Part shown: in pieces, positions 1-12,400 of the stretch
Layout: the number at the start of each line of letters is the position of its first letter
How positions within the stretch are numbered: position 1 is the stretch's first letter
Source: Porites lobata
Taxonomy: Eukaryota; Cnidaria; Anthozoa; Scleractinia; Poritidae
Length of the DNA: 64,000 nt
Reading direction: 5' to 3'
Assembly: GCA_942486035.1 (NCBI GenBank)
Contig: CALNXK010000170.1
Location: forward strand, 778,501 to 842,500
The notes under the pieces: model-generated
Seen by the model: only the letters and a program-made list of their open reading frames with translations
The model's database searches: none
What the model was told of the DNA's origin: nothing
Program-made: the position numbers and the translations under genes

Positions 1-232
1 CTACATTCAAAGGTGCGATCTTTGAATGTAATCGATACCTTTTTCTAAGATTAAACGACTTTCGTTCTTATTCTGACCCAAGCGGCCCAGAATACAATAC
101 CTATTGTTTTTCGAATTGGACCCGCTTTTCTTGATGCGAGGGAGAGCAGAAAAACCGTAGAACTCAAATAAAAGAGGCTTCACCCACTTATGTGTTGGTC
201 CTAATGCATTTTCTTTTGTGTCCACTTCACAG
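1..232. other. Partial intron at window start
   Basis: This is the 3' end of an intron whose donor is outside the window. A short inverted repeat ('attcaaagg...ctttgaat') lies at 5..29; nothing else is recognised. Confidence 0.6.
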
Positions 233-462
233 ATTGTAGTTATGGCTAAACATTACTCAAGTGGAGCACTCGGTGACATTGCTGTTGATGATCTGAGTTT
301 TGAAAGCTGTGCACAGCCTATTCCCCCCAGCAGCTGCAGTGGCGCCAGTACATTCCGCTGTGATAGTGGACACTGTGTTGATCAGTCAGTGAAGTGTGAT
401 TTCGAAAAAGATTGCTGCGACGGTTCAGATGAGAAGAACTCGACTTGTGGTGGTTACAAGAG
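233..462 (+). CDS. Exon 1 (of window): end of a MAM domain plus LDLa 1
   Basis: The exon starts after the acceptor 'ccacttcacag' and ends at AG|GTAATT, phase 2. It encodes the MAM terminus 'GALGDIAVDDLSFESC', then an LDLa module with 'CDGSDEKNSTC'. The first two thirds of this MAM domain lie upstream of the window. Confidence 0.92.
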
Positions 463-3400
463 GTAATTAGGTTGACGTATTACACATGCGCGGCCGTCTG
501 GCTTATTGCTCAATGACTATGCTCAGTGAGGTATCATTTCTGTGGGTATTTAGAACGAAAGTCGCCAATCAATTATTTTTAAAAGCAAATCGCCGTCTTC
601 TGTGCTGCCTGTTGAGTGCTACTTGATGAGACTTTTCGAATCAAATTCATGAGAAGTGTGTTTCCCACCTTGGGCAACTGTACGTTCAATGGTTGTTGGA
701 TTGTGCTGCCCTTGTGTTTGATAATCATATCTTGGAGTCTGCTTTGTTGTCTCAGAATTTCCTAAGTTACTCTATTTCTTGCAGATGCAATTTCGAAACA
801 GGTCTCTGTGACTTGACACAACTAGCAAACGATACTTTCAACTGGAGAAGACAAGCAGGAAGAACAGGTTCATTTGGAACAGGTCCTTCATTTGACCACA
901 CCACTGAGTCGTCAAATGGTAAGACTTGATCTCTTTTTATTCCTCTATACACATCACAACACCCCAATATGGTGAAATTAAAGGCATGGATATCCAAAAG
1001 AGCAGAAACGTTGCTTGCACTCTAAACAAAATGAGCCTTAGGCATTGTATTTTATGCAGAAATGAAATTTCCTGCAGTCTTTTTTCCTTGTGTCTCTCCT
1101 GATGGTTCTTGTATTTCACTTGTTAAAGAACGGATCACGGCAAAAAGCCGGGGTAGGCAGATAGCTGTGACATTATTTTAATGGCTGATGCAACGTTGCA
1201 ACGTTAATCACCCATCTATGACGGTGGATAAGTGCAGCAATTTTATTACGCTCATTGTTTTGCTAGTTTTGTATGGTGTTTCCGAGAATCAAGGCGTTGT
1301 ATTTGTCAAAGAAACTCCCCCACGACTTAGGACAGAAACTTGTCCAGCGTCAAAAGGACCGTAAAGTTGACAGGTGCAAACACGTAGTAGCTGAAGCCAT
1401 GCAAGAAAGTAAAACCCTCCAGTCTTTCAAGTTTCCACGTTAAGGTCAAATAAGTGAGCAGTAGTAAGCATTGACTTTTCACGATGTTGTGTGCATGTTC
1501 TTGCCTAGTATTAATTTTACGGTAACTGACTTTGCGTTCGATTACCAGGCTACTACATGTACATTGAGGCGTCCTCTCCACGTAAGAGAGGAGACAATGC
1601 CATGCTGGGAAGCGTGGTCTTCAAACCCAGCATATGCAAGTTACGATTCTTTTACCATATGTATGGCTCGCATATTGGAACTCTGAATGTTTACACCAGA
1701 TCAAGCACAACCGGGCCACTGAATAAGATTTGGACAAAAACGGGCAACCAAGGTGATAAGTGGCTCAAAGCAACGGCTAGTATAAGTGTTTCCCAAAACT
1801 TCCAGGTGAGTGCAGCGGATAAATTGATTTGATCGTCGACTAGTAACAAACAAAAGTGTCAAAACAAATTATACTGCCCAATTGTGAATTGTTTCGCATT
1901 CCAAAAACATAAAATGGCAACTAAACGCTCGTTCTGACTCGTTACGTGCAGAATTGTTCACAGAGGACAATGCCTTGCCAGTTTAGTGCATTTTAGTGTC
2001 ATTCAATCTATAAGGTTCCCAACTAAATTTGCCTGCTCCTGACTTGAAAATGCGTCATGGAAGTTACTAACTATACACTGGGAAGCCCCTCCGATGGTAC
2101 CTCAATGGCTTTTTAATACAATACAATACTTTATTCAAGCGATAAAAACTAAAGTCACAAAATATCTCTCGAAAGGTGATATCTAGAAGTCAACCCTATA
2201 TAAAAGATTCCCCAAAATAAAAGAAGAAAAGGTACTGAAATCTAGAATCTAAAACATTATAATTATACCGAAAGAAAAATGTAAAACCTAAAAACTAGAA
2301 TAATATATATTTTTTTGCACATCATAATTTAAAAAACTATTTACAATCGTATCAATCAATTTTCTTATAAATCCTTAATCTGTTGCGAAATAAAGTCAGC
2401 AATCCTGCGTGTACAACATCTTTAGGCAAATTAGTCCACGCATTGACGATCCGTACAAAGAAAGAATATTTGTAGCAATTTAGGATGGCAACTTTTACAT
2501 GGAGCTTATGATCGTGATTGGTTCTAGTTCGATTACATTTAGTAAGTTCAAAAAAGTCCGAAAAAGGAAGGCTACCTATTCCAAAAACTATCTTGTAGCA
2601 CTGAACTAGACATAAGAACTCTCTACGTTTCTCAAGAGTGAGAAGTGATATACCGTATTGTATGATTTCATCAGGTTATTTTTGAGGCAGTTGTCGGTAC
2701 ATCGTATCGAGGGGATATCGCTATTGATGACATTTCATTCACACCTCAGTGTCTAGTTGGTGGAACCATTCCAGGTAAGATTCCTGAGCTCACACGGAGC
2801 ACGCAGAATACATACACGAGAACCATCGTAAGGGAAACCTCATCGGGGAACCCTTGATGGGCAAACCTTTCACGTTTCGTTTCTACCTACTATATTTTGA
2901 CGCTTTTTTTGTTGAACTTTTGCAACAACAATGTGAATTTTCTTGGGCAAGTATCACTTCATCCATTCCGGTTAACTGTTGAACATGAAAGTTTGTTTGC
3001 AACGTGTTTACCTTTATGTCGGGTAGTTCTTCTGATAAACCTTGCTTGTAACGGTTCATCAAAAGTAGGACTCTTTGTTAAATTAAGACTTGCTTCTTGC
3101 CCTGAGAGACCCGGCCTATGAAAACTTTAAGTAGTCACCTGTCAATAGTTCCGAAAATGTGTACTCAAAAGCTCGAAGAAGGAGCACTGAGAATGTTTTT
3201 CTTGAAGTCAAGGTTTTTCCTACAAATGAATTTGTTAAACCTTTCTTGTGAAACTTTCTTTTTTTCAACATCAGGTCTCCCAACGCCCTCTCCCACACCA
3301 ACTTCACCAACGTGCTTCAAGTGTTCAAATGGTCCTTGTATTGACTTGAAAAAGAGGTGTGATTTCGTCGATAATGACTGCTCTGACAACTCAGATGAGA

Positions 3401-6400
3401 CATCTTGCGGATATCCTTGTGACTTCACAAATAATATGTGTGGCTGGACTAATTCCAAGGTTGACAACTTTGATTGGCGAAGGCATAGAGGCTGTACTGG
3501 AAGCATTACTACAGGCCCTTGTAAAGACGCTGATAATAGTACCACTGGTGAGTTGAGCCGTTCTTGGAAGTCAGTCAGAGTTCTAGGCTCGATTTTTGTC
3601 TTTTGTGTTTCCATCTCTACCAGGAAAGTAGAAAATCGACTGATCCTGATTTTGTCTGTGGTCAAATGTAAATCGGGAGGATTCAGAGTAAAAAAATTTA
3701 GTGTAGACTTTGGCGAATGAACTTCCCATAGCCCCATCATTATTGGGTTTCATTTCACGGATTCACGGAATTTGCAAAAATTGAAAAAAATCTTCTTTCC
3801 AAGAACCGGTTTTTTAGTCACTAACGGACGACTCAGAAAAAAATTGATTCTCCCACCGGACTCCCAACACGGGAGTCGACCCTGTGACCCCTCTGGTTAC
3901 TGTTCGTAAGATGCTCTACCGCTCAGCTAGCCACAGCAGGAGCTTCGCGCAAATTAAAGCCATTTAACTAGGTTCACGTGGCAAATTTGCTTGGACTGGA
4001 GTTCTGGTTGGTGGTGGTATAACGGTATTCGCATGTCATTTATATGGCTAGATGAAATCCATCATAAGGACGTCAGACACCCCATGAAGACTTCACACTG
4101 AGGAAACCTAAAGGAATAGAGAGCCTGGGAGCCTTGAAATCTCTCCACTTCATTAATCTCTTACTTGCCTTAAAGTCTTCCCTAAAGAAGATTCTGTACC
4201 AACAGTAGGAAATTCAGTACGCTTAAAATGCTTACCATTGTTAATCATTGCTTAACCCTACTAAACAAGCTTTTATTCTTCTGAAAAATGGCGACAACGA
4301 ACAACAAACGAATACTACTTTGTTTAAACATCATGAGGTGTCCGACATTCTTTGCGATTTCATCTAGCCTCGACTCTGGTAGTAAATATTGAGCCTGGTA
4401 AATAAAAGACAACTGATGTATTTAACTCAACCTTTTTGAAGTGCCCACACTAGTATATAAAGAATCCTTTGAGAGACTAAGAAATGAATCAATTTAAAGG
4501 TTGACGGGCAATTTATCGCTGATTGTTTTATTTCATGTATGGAAGGTTACTACTTATACATCGAGACCTCAACTGGCTTGGTAGGCAACAAAGCTGTCTT
4601 GGTGAGCCCGCAGTATCAACAAACATTCACCCGCGTAAGCCCATGTCAGCTGTCGTTCTGGTACCACATGTACGGCGCCTCGATTGGAACCCTATCAGTT
4701 TACCTGAATGACGCAACCACCAGGACTAGAGTGTGGCGCTTACGTGGTTTGTATCCTGTTAACTGTATTACTTGTAATAGAAACAATTCTAAACAATTCA
4801 CAAAAATTCTAAATATCTTTTTTTGGTTAAGTCCTAAGGAATAAGTAGTACTATGCAAAAGTCTTGTGGAGGCGTGTGTCACTGTGGACGAGCGGTTAAC
4901 ACCTCGTACTCTGGATCTGGATGTCAGGGGTTCAAGCCTCGCCCGTCGCGATGTTTCCTTAGACAAGGAACTTTGCTCCACTTTGTCTCTCTCTACTTAA
5001 GTTTATAAATGGGTACCGGCAAGAGATCATAATGACCTATTATGGCTCTTGGTACCGGCGATATGCTGCTGAGGGGTAACCCTGCGATGGACTAGCATTC
5101 CGTCGAGGGGGGAGTAGCAACACTCCTAGGCATGCCTCATGCTAACGAAACCGAGATAAGCTCCGGCCGTTTGAGCCTTTGGCTCGTGTGCGTCTTTACC
5201 TTTTTGCCAAAGTCGTACCAGATAGGTTTAATTTGAATGGTAACACCAAAGGATGTCATCCTTTTGCTTCTTTTAACACGGACGCTACAAGAGTCTGTTT
5301 GGATATAAAGTATAACACATGTACAGGAACTACTAAACACGTTAACAATATGTCTAATCATTTACGGCCCTATAAGATATTTTCAATAATAATTGAGGGG
5401 AGAATTGATGAGAACAGTTTGTGCGAATGTTTTGGATATTCAGTCCAAGCTTAAAAGCTACGACAATTCGCTAAATTAGTTGTGCTGAAATTCTAAGTCG
5501 TTTATCAGTCGTTTTATAAGAGGAAGGTGTGAATGTTGTGAATACATGTCAGAAACCTATATTTGTGAACATGTCCTGTTCTTTTGATTGACATAAAAAT
5601 ATAACTCATACATGTATGTACCCGACTTGTTCACCGCTTTTTGTAGAAGTTTTAAGACGGGCAGATCACAACTAGCTTTATTTGTTACGATACGAACGAT
5701 AGTTCTTCTACAAACGTGTTGATGGGAGAGGCGTTCCCTCACCGGTTACCTTTTCTATAATGTCATGAACTGTCCCAGTTTATTATAGGGAGTTGGGGGG
5801 GGCACTGCAGATGTTATGTGTGCCTAAGAACTGTCTTGGTTTGCTGTCTTCATTGTATCAGGCAATCAAGGAAATAAGTGGTACAACACGCTGGTTACCC
5901 TTGGACGCAGGAAAAAGCCATTCACAATTGAGTTTGAAGCAAGCCGTGGAATTTCTTGGAGTGGCGATATTGCCATTGATTCTATCTCGATGACTAACTG
6001 TCAGAAGCCAGCAGCCTGTTCTAATAGAATACCTCTTGATGAGCACAGGTATGCTATCAGAGGAGCGGATGTCATGCTGAAGTCATTGTATACACCCGAT
6101 TGACAAAACCTTGTTGCTTGAAAAGTATAAACCATGAACTGTAGAACCTAATGTACTTATGGGAATAACTTTATTAGCATTGCAAATTTAAAGTTCTTTC
6201 CAGAAAAGTTTACATTATTAGAGGGTTTTAGATCCGAGTTTACCGCGAACCTCTAACCGCTGGAGGTTACGTGACAAGTCTTTCGTGTCACGTTTGAGGT
6301 TTACAACGTGCGTTTTCAACGTAGGGAGGTAGGTTTTCACGTATGTCATTTACCTGGAAGCTTTTAGCGTATAATTCTTGTTTCATCCCATGTAATGATA

Positions 6401-9400
6401 CAAAAATCTTGTGGAGCAAGTCTTTATCCATTAACAGAGGCACAAATTTGGGCGAAATGCTAAATTTTATAAATCCTATTGGATCTTGAAAACAAGTGCC
6501 ATTCATGGCTGCTGATTCAAAATGGCGGCCGTAATTTAATCCACCGCCAATCTAAATCGAATTATGTTTGAACGTCGAACCGCAAACGGGTAACCGCAAA
6601 CCGCGGTTAGAGGTTCGCGGTAAACTCAGATCTAAAACTCTCTATTGAAGCTTTTCACGACGATTCTTTCGAAAAAGGTCAAACGGTTTTCAGTTTTCTT
6701 GGCGCTAAACTCACAGCTTCCGCTATGCAGGGCACATCAAAGATGCAATAACAAAGCGTAGCCACCATATCGCTAACGCACACTAAAAGTCAGCTTTCTT
6801 GGCAGACATAAAAAGACAACGGCGTGCCTCAAACAAGATACTCAAGGCATTTGCATCCGCACGTCACGAGTAGCTCGTGACAATGTAACCTTCTGTTGAA
6901 AGAACTTTGAATTTGCATTGGTCATGGTTTAAACTTTTTAAGCGCCAACCTTTTTTCAATCTGGTATATAAAAGTGGCACCATCCCTTTTTGGTCATTTT
7001 TCGTCTCTAAAGGCGTTTTACTTGAGCAAAAATCTTAAACTTAAAGTTTTCATAAAACTGAAAACTAATAAAAGGTTTCGACCTGTTCACTCTTGCGCCG
7101 GAAGGTGTCGTGTCCAGCGCATAACGTACGAAACGCTTAACTTGGAGTTTTACTTGTAAATGTGGACCAAGTTTTCTCTTTCTTTGATTCCAGAGTGTTT
7201 TTTAAGGTTTCAAAGTACTAACAAAACTAGTCCTAGTTTAAATAGTTCCTTCATACAAACACACACACCGTTCTACCCCGCGCAGAGTAGTCAATCATTA
7301 CTTTATAGCTTATCGATTATTGCTGAGCGTTTCTGATTTTTAACTTAAAGGTGCTCAAATGGTGCTTGTGTCAAAAAGAAGCAGCTGTGTGACTTTTCAG
7401 ATGAATGTGGAGATAATTCTGATGAAATCTCTTGTGGTAACTATCTGGCGCGCTGCAACTTTGAAAGAGACCTCTGCGCCTGGAAGCAGCAAACTGATGA
7501 CGACTTTAACTGGACTAGAAAGAATGGTTCAACTCCGTCTTATGCAACCGGTCCTTCTAGGGATCATACCCTGGGTGTCGCAGCAGGTATATCCAATTAC
7601 GATCAAGCTTTCCGAAAGCTTTTGGCGCTCTTGTCTCTGGGTATTGTTCATTTGATGTTGCATCACGCAGAAATCTTTTCAAAATCGGAACGAGGTGTAG
7701 TAGTTCGTCACAGTAGAAGAATGTTATTGTATTGCTTTATCTCTAGAGTTTTCTGTTGATTCAAACAAAACATGGTGCATTTATAAGCTTTCTGTGTAGT
7801 TTGTGGAGCGTGATTCTAGTTGCTTTTCTATGTTGACGTGTCCCGTTTCTGTTTCAGGGTAAATTTGATGGAAGTTAAATGGTCTCTGTGCACTATCTTT
7901 AATCCCAGAAAGAAATTTTGGACAGGATTTTATAGAGGAACTAAACTCAAACATTATTCTCTCTCTTTTATTTTTCCTTCCTGTTGCAGGCTACTATTTG
8001 TACATAGAGACCTCTTATAACAGGTTTGGTGACCGTGCCAGACTGGGCAGCCCAATTCTCAAAGGATCGTGTACTCTAAGAATGTTCTATCACATGTATG
8101 GTCAACATATCAATGCTTTGGTAGTGTATATGCGTACCACCACAAACGGACCACTTCAACGAAAGGTAAATATGTCTGGAAATGTTGGAGACAACTGGAT
8201 TCGTGCTGAAGTCCCAATGACAAATGGCAACCAACCATTCCAAGTTGTCATCGAAGGTAAACTCAATTATATATCTGAATTTGCTGCGACAGGAAGTACA
8301 AAATGTGTTCGCGCCGTATCCCCGTTGCAGCAATTTCAGATTATTGTTATTATTATTTTTTTAATTTATATTATATGTAGTAGTAAAAACGGCTATAGGT
8401 GTCAGTTTTCAAAAAGCAAGATCAACACTGGATCATAGGTAATTTCGGCGTTGCCGAAGCCAAAGATTCACTTGGAGTCTCGGATTTAAAAATAAAGTGT
8501 TGAAATTATGCCCACGATAATTTCCGCATCTGAATCGAACAGCATCGAAATGCACTTCGTTGGCTAAATTAAAGTACGGTTTAACTGTAATACATAGCTG
8601 CCTGAGGTCAACTTCAGCACCCGAAGTTCTCTATTCAGAGGAGACAAGTGTATGATCGCGTCACCAATTTAGTCGGAAGAACTAGCAAAAATCTCGGTAG
8701 TGCTGCGCAAATCTTGAGCTTGTAAATGAGTCTGTGGTATTCGTTCTGTCCAGTCACAATGTCCGACCACTGGTAGAATTTCGTTTGACATGGCCAAAAT
8801 TGTAGTTGGACATTTAAAAACAAAACAGTTTTGGCTTTTGTCCTCAGACTACTGGTAATTTACAATTGTAAATTTAAGAATTGTGTGTTTTCTCTTTCCA
8901 GCTGTCAGAGGGAAAGGCTACCAGGGTGATATCGCTATTGATGATCTCAGCATTGCCCTTAAACCTGGCTGCCAGTTATACAGTGGTTCACTGCCGTCAG
9001 CTACGTCTACTGCAGCACCAGTCACTACGGCTGCTCCCAACAACTGTCAACCAACTCAGTTTGCTTGCGTTAGTGATGGTAAATGTATCACGCTAGGCCA
9101 AGTCTGTGACTTCAACTTGGATTGTGCTGATGGCTCTGATGAGAGATCTTGCCGTAAGTATGCCAAACGATTGTGGAATTTTGCGAAAATTTGGGGTGCT
9201 GAATTTTTCGATTAATAGTTTTAATTATTTCTTCTCATCTCTTGCATTTGCTCGACTGTAATATTTTTCAAATCTTACTTGATAATGGGGTCATGAGGAC
9301 CCCGAAACGTCGTGTTACAAATCTTTCATTTTTCTTCTTAGTTGCTTGTTTTAACAAAACTCTGCTTATAACATAGTTTTTCTGATCCAAGAAAGGAAGT

Positions 9401-12400
9401 GAGCCAAAGTGTTATATCTCGCGATTTAGCCATTCTTCCAATGGCCTTGGCTCACAGCCCGAGCGTGGTTGCAAACTACGCTTATTTTGTGGTATGAGGG
9501 CCTTTAATTCCCTGTTTCTTACACGGGCATTAATTTTCGCGATTTTTTTTCCTAAACACGGAAATGGCGAAATAAAATACGCGAAATGTAGTAAGAATAT
9601 AATGCCACCATGACGTGTATTTTCGTAGAGGTATCACTACAACGTGGGGATTTTTTGTTAATACATTAAAAAGTAATAACAACGCTTACGAGAGGTTCGA
9701 CTGTAGAATTTCTGTTTTGATCCTTCTTATTTGTCCATTTTCAGCGGCCAGGTGTACATTTGAGAGTAACCAGTGTGGCTGGACCAACACGGATAAAGAC
9801 AACTTTGATTGGAAGCGCAAACAAGGTTCCACCCCGAGTATTGGAACAGGGCCCTCTGTGGACCATACACTTGGGACAAACAAAGGCTACTTCGTGTACA
9901 TAGAAACATCGTTTGGCAGTATTGGTGACCGTGCGCGGTTCCTTAGTCCTTTGTTCAAAAAGGTCTGCATTTTTTTATTGAAAAAGAACTGCGCACGATG
10001 TTGACATGTACATACATGAGAAAACATCGCGAGTTTTTTCTTTCTCGGTTCGATTATAACACTTTTTTGTCGTTGATGATTGCATTGATAAATTTCGATT
10101 CTTCTCTTGTAAATGTAATGACCATACACGCTGGATTACACAGCTTTCATAGCGTGTATTGTTTTGGTATATGCTTATGGTACGGTAAAACGGGCAACAA
10201 CAAAAACAAGCGCAACTTGTCTTGCAACGTTGCTGCAAAATGAGTTAAATAGCGATGTTGCGTGTTTTACCACCAACGTCAAACCTGTCCTGCAATAAAT
10301 CAGGTTGTTAACAGTTTTTGCAGGGGGGTAAAACGCCGCACAACATCGCTATTCAATTCGTTTTGCAGCTTTGTAGCAAAAAAAGGTGGAACATTTTTGT
10401 CGCCCAAAATGTTCTTCTCGTTCACCATTTGTGGATCAATTAGAAAAGTGGCTTTTCCGCCGGTTCTGTAATCGTTTTGTAGAGGTCTAAGTATGCATTT
10501 CCAAATGCTTAAGAGAAAAAATCGTTCTTTAACCTATCCTTTTTGTTGTTATGGTTGTCGAAATACTTTCTTCCACTCAGGCCTGCTGTAATTGGCCACA
10601 GTTGTTGCGGTGTCCCTGCCAACGTTCTTTCAGTTTGTTTGTTTGTTTGTTTGTTTGTTTTTTTTTTTTGGCGAAGCTAATAAAATAAAAAGACACAGTG
10701 CACGTTCTTCCAGCATAAGTAGTGTTTTCTCTGCGGGACCTGTCAGTAATGTCATAATTGTTCTGTTTTTGGCAGGCTCATTCTAACTGCAGAATGACAT
10801 TCTGGTATCACATGTATGGTTATTCAGTTGGTTCCTTAAATGTTTACTTAAACATCAGCAACCGATTGACGCTTTGGTGGAGGAAGTCTGGTTCTAAGGG
10901 CAATCAATGGCGGCAGGCTGTTGTTGGAATCGGGAAGAAAATTGCACCCTTCCAGATCCTCATCCAAGGTCAGGAGATTATCTTAGCCAGAAATACCAGT
11001 CCTTTTACTCTGCTCATCTGTAATTGTGAAGTAAAACTTGAGTCCGTTCTAGTCGTCTTGGGGAAGCAATATTATCGCAGTTATTCAAAAATATCCTTTT
11101 TCTTTGATAAACTGTTGTATCATATTCTGTTGCTTTGCAGTGCTTTACTGTACGTTGCATTGTTAGATAGAGTTTCATGACTAAAGAAATGGGATCAATT
11201 ATCGATGTTACCGGCTCATCCTCGGCGTAAAAACCTGACAAACCTCACTGAGTAGAAGAAATTAGGGGATCAAACAGTGAAAAGACAACAATCTTCTGAC
11301 CTCGGGGGGATTCGAACCCCCTACCCACGTATTAGATCTACATCATGTGTACCGTGGTAGATTTATGATAGGAGAGAACTGATCCTTCTTTCAATAAACA
11401 GAAGAAGGTTACGGGGTTAACTTTAAAACCATGTAGCATGTAAACTATTTCTAAAACGGACGCAGTTTGGACCTTCTTTAAATGTCCTTTTTAGGAGAGT
11501 TTCTGGCTTGTCATTAATATCATTTAAAGTTACTGAAGAACGGAAGGGACCAACTTTGGGCTTCGGATTGCAGCCTTCAAGGGAAAGATTTGACTTTAAA
11601 CTCTGTTTGCTTTCTTAGGTACCCGTGGTCGAAGCTTCAGGGGAGATATTGCTATAGATGACATCGAATTTATTGACTGTGCCCTTCCTCCGGTTAAGAG
11701 AAGTTGTCCAGAGTTTACCTGTACGCGAAAGTCTTGTGTCAAGAGAGATTATAAGTGTGATTACAATGATGACTGTGGGGACAATTCTGATGAGTCTCTT
11801 TCACTTTGCGGTAAGACATAGTCCATCTGCTTTCGTTTAATAAGTTGTATCGTACGTGTGTACTGTATTAGCGCTTTAAGTAAAATCCAACTAGTGGTCT
11901 ATTACAGCCCACTAGTGGCGAAAAGTGCCGACTTTTTGGCGGCAAAAAGGATTAAAAGTGTAGCTTTAACGGGCTAAAGTTGTTTTGTTTCGATATTTTT
12001 TACCAACTAGTTGAATTTTACTAAAACAAGCATTCCTAGAGCCCGAATGGCCTCTGAGTCAATAGCCCAATCGGCCTTCGGCATCATGGGCTATTGACTC
12101 AGAGCCCATTCGGGCTCGAGGAATAGTTGTTAAATAGTTCGTTTGTTGGTCTAGGTTCATACACTACGCGTTGTGACTTCAGTCAAGGTCTTTGTGATTG
12201 GACTCAAAGTACTGAGGATGACTTTAATTGGTCCCGGAGACGGGGTGAGTATTATGATATCATTTAGATATATATTTATTTTTATGAAAGAAACAAGAAC
12301 TTGCCATCGTGAAATAAAATACGGAGATAACGTTAGTGTTGCTAGGATTAGTGTTCAAAAGATCCGTCCTAGGTCTTTTGCAACTTTTAACTTGGACAAG

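Noticed and set aside
3165..3740. 191-codon open frame on the - strand
   Set aside because: It lies antisense to exon 5 and continues into intron on both sides. It shows no domain and is a shadow of the real exon.
11300..11375. Possible tRNA gene on the - strand
   Set aside because: A good box B ('GGGGTTCGAATCC') is present, but there is no matching box A and the acceptor stem does not pair. Most likely a decayed SINE.
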